Positions 1-9,900 of a stretch of DNA of 64,000 nt are shown here, one piece after another. Source of the stretch: Candidatus Eiseniibacteriota bacterium. Its GTDB lineage: Bacteria; Eisenbacteria; RBG-16-71-46; CAIMUX01. The stretch is from assembly GCA_020633975.1 (NCBI GenBank), contig JACKCR010000010.1, positions 62,001-126,000 on the forward strand, read 5' to 3'. Each line of letters opens with the position of its first letter. The stretch's first letter is position 1. Under the pieces are notes generated by a model. It had not been told where the DNA came from. It was given only the letters and a program-made list of their open reading frames with translations, and searched no databases. A program made the translations under genes and the position numbers.

Positions 1-146
1 TCCTGCGTGAGCCCGGTGTATCCGTTCTCGTCGTAGAGCCGGTCTTGGTAGAGGAAGCGTCCCGTGATCTCGATCGGCGTGGCGCTCGCGGGCAGGGCGA
101 GAGAGATCGAGAGGGCGAGGACGGCGAGGGAGGCGATGCGGATCAT
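1..146 (-). CDS. Exported protein, N-terminal fragment (runs off left edge)
   Basis: Only the first 48 codons lie in the window. They read as a standard signal peptide: MIRI, then a hydrophobic run rich in Leu, Ala and Ser, ending in an ASA-like cleavage site. A beta-type mature sequence follows (TPIEITGRFLYQDRLYDE). The start ATG at 146-144 overlaps the TGA of the preceding minus-strand gene as ATGA, so the two are almost certainly translationally coupled. The function cannot be told from this fragment, but secretion across the inner membrane is well supported. Confidence 0.6.
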   Translation of the reverse strand, partial: MIRIASLAVLALSISLALPASATPIEITGRFLYQDRLYDENGYTGLTQ

Positions 147-661
147 CGGGTCGCCCTCCCCACGCTGACTTCACGAACGGAAAGCCGCCCCGGTCGCTCC
201 ACGACGCGGCCCGTCTCGGGTGGGCGGGTCGTGAGGCTCCAGGTCGCGCCCCTTTCATAAGGATGGCCGTCGATCCAGGCGGTGACGACGACGTCGACTG
301 TCCCCCGGAGAGCATCCGGAGCGAGTCGGGCGCCGAGCGGGACCTCGATCTCGTCGCCGGCACGCACAGCGACCTGGGACCATTCGGCGGACCCGACTAG
401 CGTTGCGCCCGCTGGACGGAACTCGACGTCCACGCGTTCCGCGTCACCGCTGACGACGAACCGGCACGTGGCGCGTGTGTCGGCACCGGCCATCGCGACT
501 GCTGGCGCGTCGACGATCTCGACCTGGAGGGGAAGGTCCACGTCGGCCACACACGTCGCGTGGTCCGCCGGAACTTCCGTAGGGGTTCCTACCGCACGGA
601 TGGTGGAAAAAAGGGCCAGAAAGAGCCCGATGCCGACCATGGAACGGAGTGGGCGTGTCAT
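143..661 (-). CDS. Exported Ig-like beta-sandwich protein, unknown function
   Basis: This is a 172-residue protein. I chose the ATG at 661 because it begins a clean signal peptide (MTRPLRSMVGIGLFLALFST); the open frame runs further upstream, but that extension looks non-coding. The mature part alternates short beta strands with two cysteines (ATCVADV and RATCRF) that could form a disulfide. It resembles the CARDB or Big-type domains that measure a protein property between domains, although no family is named with confidence. Its stop overlaps the start of the next exported gene as ATGA. Together they form a small secreted-protein operon pointing out of the window on the left. Confidence 0.6.
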   Translation of the reverse strand: MTRPLRSMVGIGLFLALFSTIRAVGTPTEVPADHATCVADVDLPLQVEIVDAPAVAMAGADTRATCRFVVSGDAERVDVEFRPAGATLVGSAEWSQVAVRAGDEIEVPLGARLAPDALRGTVDVVVTAWIDGHPYERGATWSLTTRPPETGRVVERPGRLSVREVSVGRATR

Positions 662-993
662 GTCGGTACCTCGCAAATTGTCTGTATCAGAGCGTACCAC
701 ACTCCCATCTGCCCCTGGAGAGACCGTCCGGGAAGGGGCGGCAACCGAAGTACGAACAGCGCATCCGGCAACTCCCCACCGGACTAGAGGATACGGTCCG
801 TCGAGCGGGGACGTAGGGAAACGTCTCCGGTTCTGCGGCGAAGCCGAAGCCAACGGCGCTGGCCATAAGCCGGCGTGAAGCTGTCCTCTAGGGCAGTCGA
901 TAACAGACGGAGCGTTACGGCCGTCCGAAACACCATGAACGACAGCTAGGGCGATGGTCCAAAGAGACAGGGGAGCGTCGCGCCGGACGAGAC
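662..993. other. Divergent intergenic region, 332 bp
   Basis: This stretch separates the leftward exported-protein operon from the rightward cytochrome operon, so both promoters must lie here. I see no convincing coding sequence. An 8-bp imperfect hairpin (GGGGACGT at 807-814 paired with ACGTCTCC at 821-828, one G-T pair) lies in the middle. It is not followed by a T run. I could not identify a strong -35/-10 pair for either side. Confidence 0.4.
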
Positions 994-1959
994 ATGCCTC
1001 AGGGATACTCTGATTCGACTACCGCAAGGGAGCTCTTTCCGCCCATGGGAGCGCCCACCGTCCAGACCCCCGGGGAGGAATCCTCGGGACGCTCGCGTGC
1101 ATTCCGCACGTTCCTGGCATTCCTCTACCTTGCATCCCTGACCGTGATCGTCGGTCTTCTGGTCCGAGGTTGGGACTACTACACCACTCCCTACAGCCTT
1201 CGGCCCCAACACTCAGACTACGAGTTCCTTCGGCCCGCAGGACTCTGGGGACAAGGATTCGGCGTCATCGGGACGACCCTGATGGTGCTCCTCTTCCTCT
1301 ACTCCTGGAGGAAGAGGTCCCGGAATCTGGGCAAGGTGGGAAAGACGAGCCAGTGGCTCTCCCTCCACATCTTCTGCGGCGTGGTCGGACCTCTGCTCAT
1401 CGTGCTGCACTCCTCCTTCAAGGTGACCGGACTCGTCGCCGTCAGTTTCTGGGCCATGGTGGCGGTCGCTCTGAGTGGCGTCTTCGGACGCTACCTCTAC
1501 CAGCGAATTCCCCGGACCGTAGTGGGGCAGGCGATGGCGCCGGACGAAATCCGGGTCCAGGAGCTCGCTATCGACCGCCAACTCCGCGAACGACACGCGG
1601 CATCCGACGAGTTCCTCGACGGGCTCCAGATCGTGGCGCGGGGCCGGCGGGGCTTCGAATCAGCCGTCCTCGGTGTGATGGCAGCCGCGGCGCAGGAGAT
1701 GACGGTGAAGCGTCGCCTCACCCGCTACCTCTGGACGAGACCGGAATGGCGCGAAGCCGAGAACAGCCAGCGTCCCGACTTGGAAGAGCTCTGTCGGGAG
1801 AAGACACGAGTGCATGGACGTCTCCACCGACTCGAGCAGTATCAAACCGCGTTCCACTACTGGCACGTCATCCACAAGCCGTTCGCGGCCATCATGGTTT
1901 TGGTCATGGGGATCCACATTGGCGTAGCAATTGCCTTTGGATACAGGTGGATCTTCTGA
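994..1959 (+). CDS. Inner-membrane cytochrome-b-like protein of the electron-transfer operon
   Basis: This 321-residue integral membrane protein has about five hydrophobic helices (roughly residues 38-58, 84-104, 121-140, 146-168 and 297-316), with a charged helical region between the fourth and fifth. Histidines sit where b-haem ligands would be expected: H125 and H139 in or next to the third helix, and H291, H294 and H308 around the last one (HVIHKP and GIHIG). Similar His-bearing membrane proteins occur beside multihaem cytochromes and pass electrons between the quinone pool and periplasmic haems. The gene heads the conduit operon, and its stop lies inside the next reading frame. The exact family is uncertain. 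A second ATG 17 codons in is a possible alternative start. Confidence 0.65.
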   Translation: MPQGYSDSTTARELFPPMGAPTVQTPGEESSGRSRAFRTFLAFLYLASLTVIVGLLVRGWDYYTTPYSLRPQHSDYEFLRPAGLWGQGFGVIGTTLMVLLFLYSWRKRSRNLGKVGKTSQWLSLHIFCGVVGPLLIVLHSSFKVTGLVAVSFWAMVAVALSGVFGRYLYQRIPRTVVGQAMAPDEIRVQELAIDRQLRERHAASDEFLDGLQIVARGRRGFESAVLGVMAAAAQEMTVKRRLTRYLWTRPEWREAENSQRPDLEELCREKTRVHGRLHRLEQYQTAFHYWHVIHKPFAAIMVLVMGIHIGVAIAFGYRWIF

Positions 1960-3905
1960 ATTCGACCCGATGGATGCTCGTGGTCGGCGTTCTCGCTCTG
2001 TTCGCGCCGGTTTCGAGCGTTCGTGCGCAGCTCTCCCCAGGCCCGCTGCACCAAAGTCACGAGGCCCTCGAAGGCCTGTCTCGTTGCACCCAGTGCCATG
2101 CATTGGGAAAGGGAGTCGAACGTGAGCGTTGTCTGTCCTGCCATGAGCCCCTCCGCCTCCGGATCGAAGCCGGGCAGGGACTTCATGCGCGGGCGGACTA
2201 CGACGAGTGCACGAAGTGCCACTCGGACCACCAAGGCCGGGAGTACGAGATGATCCGCTGGCCCGGAGAACAGAAGGACTTTCCGCACACGGATGTCGGG
2301 TACGAGCTCCGTCTGGCCCATGCCAAGATCGAGTGTCGCGATTGCCACAAGGCGAAGAACGTCACGATGAACCGAGCGGGCCTGACGGACCACGGCAAGG
2401 ACCTGGATACGACGTTCCTCGGGCTCGACACTCCCTGCCAGAGCTGTCACGAGGACAAGCACCAGAACACGGTCGGTACGGACTGCACTCGCTGTCACGA
2501 CGAGAGTGTTTGGAAGCCGGCCCCCTTGTTCGATCACGCGAAGACCGAGTACCCCTTGGTGGGTAAGCACGCCGACGTCCCCTGTCAGAAGTGCCACGAA
2601 GAGTCGCCTCGCTTCCCCGCTCGCGCCTTTGCCGCATGCACCGACTGCCACAAGGACCCACATGCAGGGGACCTCGGGAACGACTGCGCTCGTTGTCACG
2701 ATCTGAACGGCTGGAAGGAGATCAAGACCCGGGACTTCGACCACTCCAAGACGAAGTTCCCGCTGGTCGGCGTGCATCGCAACGTGACCTGCGCACGTTG
2801 CCACGTCTCCGGAAGCTCGATCACGGGGAAGCTGCTCTGCGACCAATGCCACGTCGACGTCCATCGGGGCACGTTGGCCCAGGCCGGCGCCAATCGCACG
2901 GATTGCTCGCGGTGCCACAACTCGGAACGGTTCGTCCCGTCGACCTACGGACTCGCGGACCATGGCAAGTCCCGCTATCCGCTCACCGGCGCGCACCTAG
3001 CGGTTCCCTGCGCCGACTGTCACGGCAACGGGGCGGGCCTCGAGGGTGCGGCGACGGTGACTCTCGCCTCGACACACCTGAACGATGCGAACAACGTGGA
3101 TGCCACGAACTACGTGTTCCCGCGGCTCGGCTGTGACGGGTGTCATGCGGACCCGCACGGGGCCAGCTTCGCCAAGGCCGTGGCCTCGCCGGAGCCGTGC
3201 GCCGTCTGTCACGTCACGGACGCGTGGACCGCCGTCACCTTCTCTCACGAGGTCACTCGCTACCCGCTGGAAGGAAGGCACGCGAACGCATCCTGCGCCG
3301 ATTGTCACTCCTCCTTGGTGCGGCAGACCGTCGGCAACTGGGATCGCGAAACTCTCCTCCCGATGCTCCCCACGCTCGCTGCGACGACCGGAGGCCAAAC
3401 CCCGTTCGAGGAGACGGCGACGTGGGTGGACTTCCGCGAGCACGCCACCACAGAGCGTGGCTCGATGCGGGAGTTCGCGCGCCAAACGCGGGCGGACCAG
3501 GCGTACGATGTGATCCTGGGCTCCGGACGGCAGGGGGCGCAGAATCAGCGGGCCGGCCGCACCAAAGGCAAGTCGACGCTACGGCTCGATGACGCTCCCG
3601 TCGCGTGCGCCGAGTGCCACTACGATCCGCATGGCGAGCAGTTCGCCTACATCCTCGAGGAGATGCCGCGCGAAGACGGCGTCGACCTGAACGCCGCCCT
3701 CTGCGCACGATGCCACGATCAACAGAACTGGAACGCAGGCCGCTTCGACCACGAGCGTGACGCCCGATTCTCTCTCAAGGGCGCTCACGAGAAGGTCACG
3801 TGTGGGGAATGTCATCGACGAGAACCCGATGGTCGCCAGCGCTTCCGTCCCTTGGGAATGGAGTGCAGAGACTGTCACGCCACCACGCCGAGGACGGACC
3901 AATGA
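1947..3905 (+). CDS. Periplasmic 20-haem c-type cytochrome (cytochrome c3/c7-like)
   Basis: By hand count this 652-residue protein has 20 CXXCH haem-attachment motifs, first CTQCH and last CRDCH. It also has many further histidines in a GxHxxVxC context that can act as distal ligands. I prefer the GTG at 1947, which overlaps the upstream stop, because it gives a positively charged signal peptide. An ATG at 1974 would leave no charge before the hydrophobic core. The haem spacing is regular except between motifs 16 and 17 (about 3310-3605), where about 99 residues carry no haem motif. The stop overlaps the next start as ATGA. It is most likely the periplasmic relay between the membrane cytochrome and the giant cytochrome. 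Confidence 0.85.
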   Translation: MDLLNSTRWMLVVGVLALFAPVSSVRAQLSPGPLHQSHEALEGLSRCTQCHALGKGVERERCLSCHEPLRLRIEAGQGLHARADYDECTKCHSDHQGREYEMIRWPGEQKDFPHTDVGYELRLAHAKIECRDCHKAKNVTMNRAGLTDHGKDLDTTFLGLDTPCQSCHEDKHQNTVGTDCTRCHDESVWKPAPLFDHAKTEYPLVGKHADVPCQKCHEESPRFPARAFAACTDCHKDPHAGDLGNDCARCHDLNGWKEIKTRDFDHSKTKFPLVGVHRNVTCARCHVSGSSITGKLLCDQCHVDVHRGTLAQAGANRTDCSRCHNSERFVPSTYGLADHGKSRYPLTGAHLAVPCADCHGNGAGLEGAATVTLASTHLNDANNVDATNYVFPRLGCDGCHADPHGASFAKAVASPEPCAVCHVTDAWTAVTFSHEVTRYPLEGRHANASCADCHSSLVRQTVGNWDRETLLPMLPTLAATTGGQTPFEETATWVDFREHATTERGSMREFARQTRADQAYDVILGSGRQGAQNQRAGRTKGKSTLRLDDAPVACAECHYDPHGEQFAYILEEMPREDGVDLNAALCARCHDQQNWNAGRFDHERDARFSLKGAHEKVTCGECHRREPDGRQRFRPLGMECRDCHATTPRTDQ

Positions 3906-6900
3906 AGCTGCGAACGTTCGATCGACGTGCCCTGCTGGGCGTAGTCTGCACCCTCGTCGGCCTGGGCATCGGGGGCACACTTGCCGGTACCTCCCACCGC
4001 AATGAGGCGGTCCGGTCCGATTCCGTGGGCCGCTTCCTTCAGCTCGCATTCGTGAGCGACGCCTTGGCAGAGTCCACGAACCCGCACGGTGACCTCGAGA
4101 TCGACTGCTCGGTCTGTCACACCGCGACGTCTTGGCGGGTGGACACCAAGATCGAAGGGTTCGACCATGCCGAGACGGCCCACTACCCGCTGACTCTCGC
4201 CCACTCGACGGTTCCTTGCCGCAGTTGTCACACCGACCTGGTCTTCGAGAACGCGGGGACCAACTGCGCGGACTGTCACGACGACGTCCACAACGGCGAC
4301 CTCGGCGATCGCTGCTCTCGCTGCCACACCGCGGACACCTGGAATGCGATGGACGCCGCCATCTCGGAGCACGCGAACACGGACTTCCCACTTCTGGGAA
4401 CCCACGCCAGCACACCCTGCGCGTCGTGCCATCCGAGCGCGCTCGCGGGCACGTTCCGCGACGCCCCGGTCGACTGCAGCGGATGCCACATGGATGAGTT
4501 CCTCCAGACGACGGACCCGAACCACTCCCGGGCCGGCTTCCCGGAAGACTGTACATCCTGTCACTCGTCGACTGCCGTCGCCTGGGAGCCGGCGCAGTTC
4601 GAACATCCGTCGAGCTTCCCGCTCGAGGGTGGCCACTCCGGCCCCGCCTGCGCCGACTGCCACCAATCGTCCTTCGACGACACCCCGACCGAGTGCGCCG
4701 GATGCCATCTCACCGACTATGACAACGCCGACCCGAGCCATGACGGATTCCCGCAGGACTGCACGACCTGTCACTCCTCGGTCAGCTGGACTCCGGCGGA
4801 CTTCGATCACGACCGGTCCTTCCCGCTCGTCGGCGCGCATCAGGCGGTCGACTGCACGGACTGCCACACGTCCGGCTACACCGGAACGCCGACCGAGTGC
4901 TCCGATTGCCACGCTTCGGACCTCGAAGCGGCCGATCCGAACCACGATGGGTTCCCCGAAGACTGCCTCACCTGCCACACGATGAACGCGTGGGACCCCG
5001 CGGACTTCGACCACGACGAAGTATTCCCGCTGGAAGGAGCGCACCGCGACGTCCAGTGCGCGGACTGCCACACGAACGGGTACGAGGACACGCCGAGCCT
5101 CTGCAACGACTGTCACCGTGCCGACTTCGAGAACGCGGAGCCGGACCATGTGTCCGGAGCGTTCCCCGAGGACTGCACGACGTGCCACTCCCTCCTGGCC
5201 TGGGAACCCGCCGAGTTCGAGCATCCGGAGAGCTTCCCGCTCACACTAGGTCACGCAGACGTCGCTTGCTCTTCGTGCCACGAGTCCGGCTACGAAGACA
5301 CGGAGACGGAGTGCGTCGGATGTCACCTCGCGGACTCACAGGGCGCGACTCCGAGCCACGACGGTTTCGGAAGCGAGTGCACCTCGTGTCACTCCCTCGC
5401 GGCCTGGACGCCGTCGAACTTCGAGCATCCGCAGTCATTCAAGCTCGACCAAGGACACTCAGGCGTGGACTGCGCCTCCTGTCACGCCGCCGGGTACGAA
5501 GACACACCGACCGAGTGCGCCGAGTGCCACCGCGCGGACTACGAAGGCGCCGAGCCGGACCACGTCCAGGGCGGATTCCCGGATGACTGCACCACCTGCC
5601 ACTCCCTCGCGGCGTGGCAGCCGGCGGCGTTCGAGCACACGCCGTCCTTCCCACTCACGCAGGGACACAGCGGACTCGTGTGTGCATCCTGCCACTCCTC
5701 CGGATTCGAGGACGTTCCGACGGACTGCGTGGAGTGTCACCTCGCGGACTCCCAGCAAGCGTCACCGAGTCACGATGGTCTCGAGCAGGACTGCACCAAG
5801 TGCCACTCCACCGCGCAGTGGCAGCCCTCGAACTTCGAACACCCGGCCACGTTCTCGCTCACGCAGGGTCACGCGGACGTGGACTGTGCGTCGTGCCACT
5901 CTTCGGGCTATTCGGGTACATCGACCGAGTGCGTCGACTGCCACCTCGCGGACTCGCAGCAGGCGACCCCGAGCCACGACGGCTTCAGCCGGGAGTGCAC
6001 CACCTGCCACTCGACGGTGGCCTGGCAACCGGCCGGTTTCGATCACCCGACGACGTTCCCGCTCACGCAGGGGCATGCGGACGTCGCGTGCGCGTCCTGC
6101 CACTCGGGCGGCTACGAAGGCACGTCCACCGAGTGCGTAGACTGCCACCTCGCGGACTCGCAGCAGGCGGTACCAAGTCACGACGGCTTCAGTCCGGACT
6201 GCACGACGTGTCACTCGACCGCTCAGTGGCAGCCGTCGAACTTCGAGCACCCGTCGACGTTCCCGCTGACGCTGGGACACGAAACCGTCGACTGCGCGTC
6301 GTGCCACACGAGTGGGTACGAAGGCACGCCCACCGACTGTGAGGGATGCCACCTCCCCGACTACGAGCAGGCGGAACCGGACCACGTCGACGGCGGCTTC
6401 CCACACGACTGCACTACCTGCCACTCGCTCGCCGCATGGCAGCCGGCCGCGTTCGAGCACACACCGACGTTCCCGCTCACGGAAGGTCATGCCGACCGCA
6501 CCTGCGCGTCCTGCCATGCGTCTGGGTACGAAGGCACGCCGACCGAGTGCGTCGATTGTCACCTCGCGGACTCGCAGGCCGCCGTCCCGAGCCACGACGG
6601 ACTCCCGCAGGACTGCACGACCTGTCACTCCACCACGACCTGGAATCCGTCCAGCTTCGAGCATCCGACCTCGTTTGCGCTCACCGAGGGACACGACGGC
6701 GTCGACTGCGCGTCCTGCCATGCCTCCGGGTACGAAGGCACGTCGACCGACTGCGTCGACTGCCACCTCGCCGACTCGCAGGCGGCCGTGCCGAATCACG
6801 ATGGACTCCCGCAGGACTGCACGACCTGTCACTCGACCACGACCTGGAATCCGTCGAGTTTCGAGCACCCAATGTCGTTCGCGCTGACCGAGGGACACGA

Positions 6901-9900
6901 GGGTGTCGACTGCGCGTCCTGTCATACTTCCGGCTATGAGGACACATCGACCGACTGCGTCGACTGTCACCTCGCGGACTCACAGCAGGCCGAGCCGAGC
7001 CACGACGGACTCCCGCAGGACTGCACCACGTGCCACTCGACGACCGGGTGGGAACCGTCGGAGTTCGAGCACCCGAGCGAGTTCCCGCTCACCGAGGGAC
7101 ACGACGGCGTCGACTGCGCGTCTTGCCATGCCTCCGGCTACGAGGGCACGTCGCCAGAATGCGTCGACTGTCACCTCGTGGACTCGCAGCAGGCCGAGCC
7201 TAGTCACGACGGACTTCCGCAGGACTGCACGCAGTGCCACTCGACCACGACCTGGGATCCGTCGAGCTTCGAGCATCCGAGCGAGTTCCCGCTGGCCGGT
7301 GGCCACGAAGGCGTCGACTGCGCGACCTGTCACACGTCCGGTTACGAAGGCACGTCGCCGGAATGCGTCGACTGCCATCTCGCCGACTCACAGCAGGCCG
7401 AGCCCAGTCACGACGAGTTCCCCACGGACTGTGCGCATTGCCACACGATCCAGGGCTGGGTCCCCGCCGACTTCGACCACACCCCGACCTTCCCACTGAC
7501 CCTGGGACACTCGGGACTCTCGTGCGGCTCCTGCCACTCCTCGGGGTACGAAGGAACTCCGACGGACTGCGCCGAGTGCCACATCGAAGACGCCCAGGGC
7601 GCGACTCCGAGCCACAGTCAGTTCCCGCTCGACTGCACGGAGTGTCACTCGACAGCGAGATGGAATCCGTCGAACTTCGAGCACCCGGGCTCGTTCCCGC
7701 TCTCGGGCGGACACGACAACGTGGAGTGCAACTCCTGTCACACCGGCGGTTTCGAGAACACATCGACCGAGTGCGTGGACTGCCACCTGGCGGACTCCCA
7801 GCAAGCGGAGCCGAGCCACGACGAGTTCCCGACCGACTGCACGACCTGTCACACCATCCAGGGCTGGGTTCCGGCCGACTTCGAGCACACGCCGAGCTTC
7901 CCGCTCACCGAGGGGCACGAAGGTCTGGCCTGTGCGTCCTGTCACACCGCTGGGTACGAAGGCACGTCGCCCGAGTGCATCGATTGCCACCTCGTCGACT
8001 TCCAAGGGGCCGAACCGGACCACGTGGGTGGAGGGTTCCCGGAGGACTGCACGAGCTGTCACAACATGTCGACTTGGGAGGACGCGCAGTTCGTCCACAC
8101 CGTGAGCTTCCCGCTCATCGGTGGGCATGCGGGTGTGTCTTGCCTGGAGTGCCACTCCGCGGGGTATGACAACACCCCGAACCAGTGTGTCGACTGTCAC
8201 CTCGCGGACTCGCAGCAGGCCGATCCGAGCCACGATGGGCTGCCGACGAACTGCCAGACCTGTCACTCGCTCAACGGCTGGACCCCTTCGACCTTCCGGC
8301 ACACGTCGGAGTTCCCGCTCACTCAGGGACACGCGGACGTCGACTGCGCGTCGTGTCACAGCTCCGGCTACGACAACACGCCGACCGAGTGCATCGACTG
8401 CCATCTCACAGACTTCCAGGGCGCCGAACCGGACCACGTCGATGGAGGCTTCCCCGAAGACTGCACGACCTGCCACTCGATGGCGGAGTGGATCCCCGCG
8501 GAGTTCGACCACACACCGACGTTCCCGCTCTCCGGTGGACACGACAACGTCCCGTGCGCGTCGTGTCACTCCGCCGGATACGAGAACACGCCGAACGTCT
8601 GCGTCGACTGCCACCTTGCCGACTCTCAGAGCGCCATCCCGAGCCATGACGGGCTCCCGACGGACTGTACGACGTGTCACACCATCCAGGGTTGGATCCC
8701 GTCGAGCTTCGAGCACACGCCGTCGTTCCCGCTGACGCAGGGACACGCGGACGTCGACTGCGCGTCCTGCCACTCGGCCGGCTACGACGGAACCCCGACC
8801 GATTGCATCGAGTGCCACCTCACGGACTACCAGGGCGCCGAACCGGACCACGTCCAAGGCGGCTTCCCCGAGGACTGCACGACGTGTCACTCGATGGCGG
8901 AGTGGATCCCTGCGGAGTTCGACCACACACCGACGTTCCCGCTCTCCGGCGGGCATGACAACGTCCCGTGCGCGTCGTGTCACTCAGCTGGATACGAGAA
9001 CACACCGAACGTCTGCGTCGACTGTCACCTCGCGGACTCGCAGGGCGCGGTCCCGACGCACGACGGACTCCCCACGGACTGCACGACGTGTCACACGATC
9101 CAGGGGTGGGTCCCATCGAGCTTCCAGCACACGCCATCCTTCCCGCTCACACAGGGACACTCGGGCGTCGACTGCGCGTCCTGCCACTCGGCCGGCTACG
9201 ACGACACGCCGACCGACTGCATCGACTGCCACCTCGCCGACTACCAGGGGGCGGAACCGAGCCACGACGGGTTCCCCGAGGATTGCTTGTCGTGTCACAA
9301 CATGGCGTCGTGGGACGACGCGGACTTCTTCCACACGACGGAGTTCCCGCTCACGGGTGGACACGACAACGTCCCGTGCGCGTCGTGTCACTCTGCCGGA
9401 TACGAGAACACGCCGGCCGATTGCGTCGAGTGTCACCTCGCGGACTTCATGAACGCGGAGCCGGACCACGTCGACGGCGGGTTCCCCGAGGACTGCACGG
9501 CCTGCCACACCATCCAAGGCTGGACCCCGGCGGACTTCGAACACACACCGACGTTCCCGCTCGTCCAGGGACACTCGAACCTCGCCTGTGCCGACTGCCA
9601 CTCCGCGGGATACGAGAACACGTCGCCCGAGTGCATCGAGTGCCACCTCGTCGACTATCAGACGGCCTCGCCCGACCATGACGGCGCAGGTTTCCCGACC
9701 GACTGCACGAGCTGTCACTCGCTCGTCGGATGGGACAACGCGGACTTCGACCACGACAACAGCTGGTTCCCGATCTACACCGGAACCCACCGAGAGAAGT
9801 GGGACACCTGCACCGACTGCCATACCAACCCTGGTGACTTCACGATCTTCACCTGCATCGATTGCCACGCGCATCGGCAGTCGGAGATGGATCAGAAGCA

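Noticed and set aside
3875-5224. 449-residue minus-strand frame opposite the giant cytochrome
   Set aside because: It is Val/Arg/Gly-rich with no domain and mirrors the repeats of the plus-strand CXXCH gene. The same holds for the long minus frames at 5762-6970, 7388-8983 and 8984-9973.
4549-9650. Regular repeats considered as a CRISPR array
   Set aside because: The period is about 205 bp, the repeats are in frame and encode haem motifs, and there are no short spacers.
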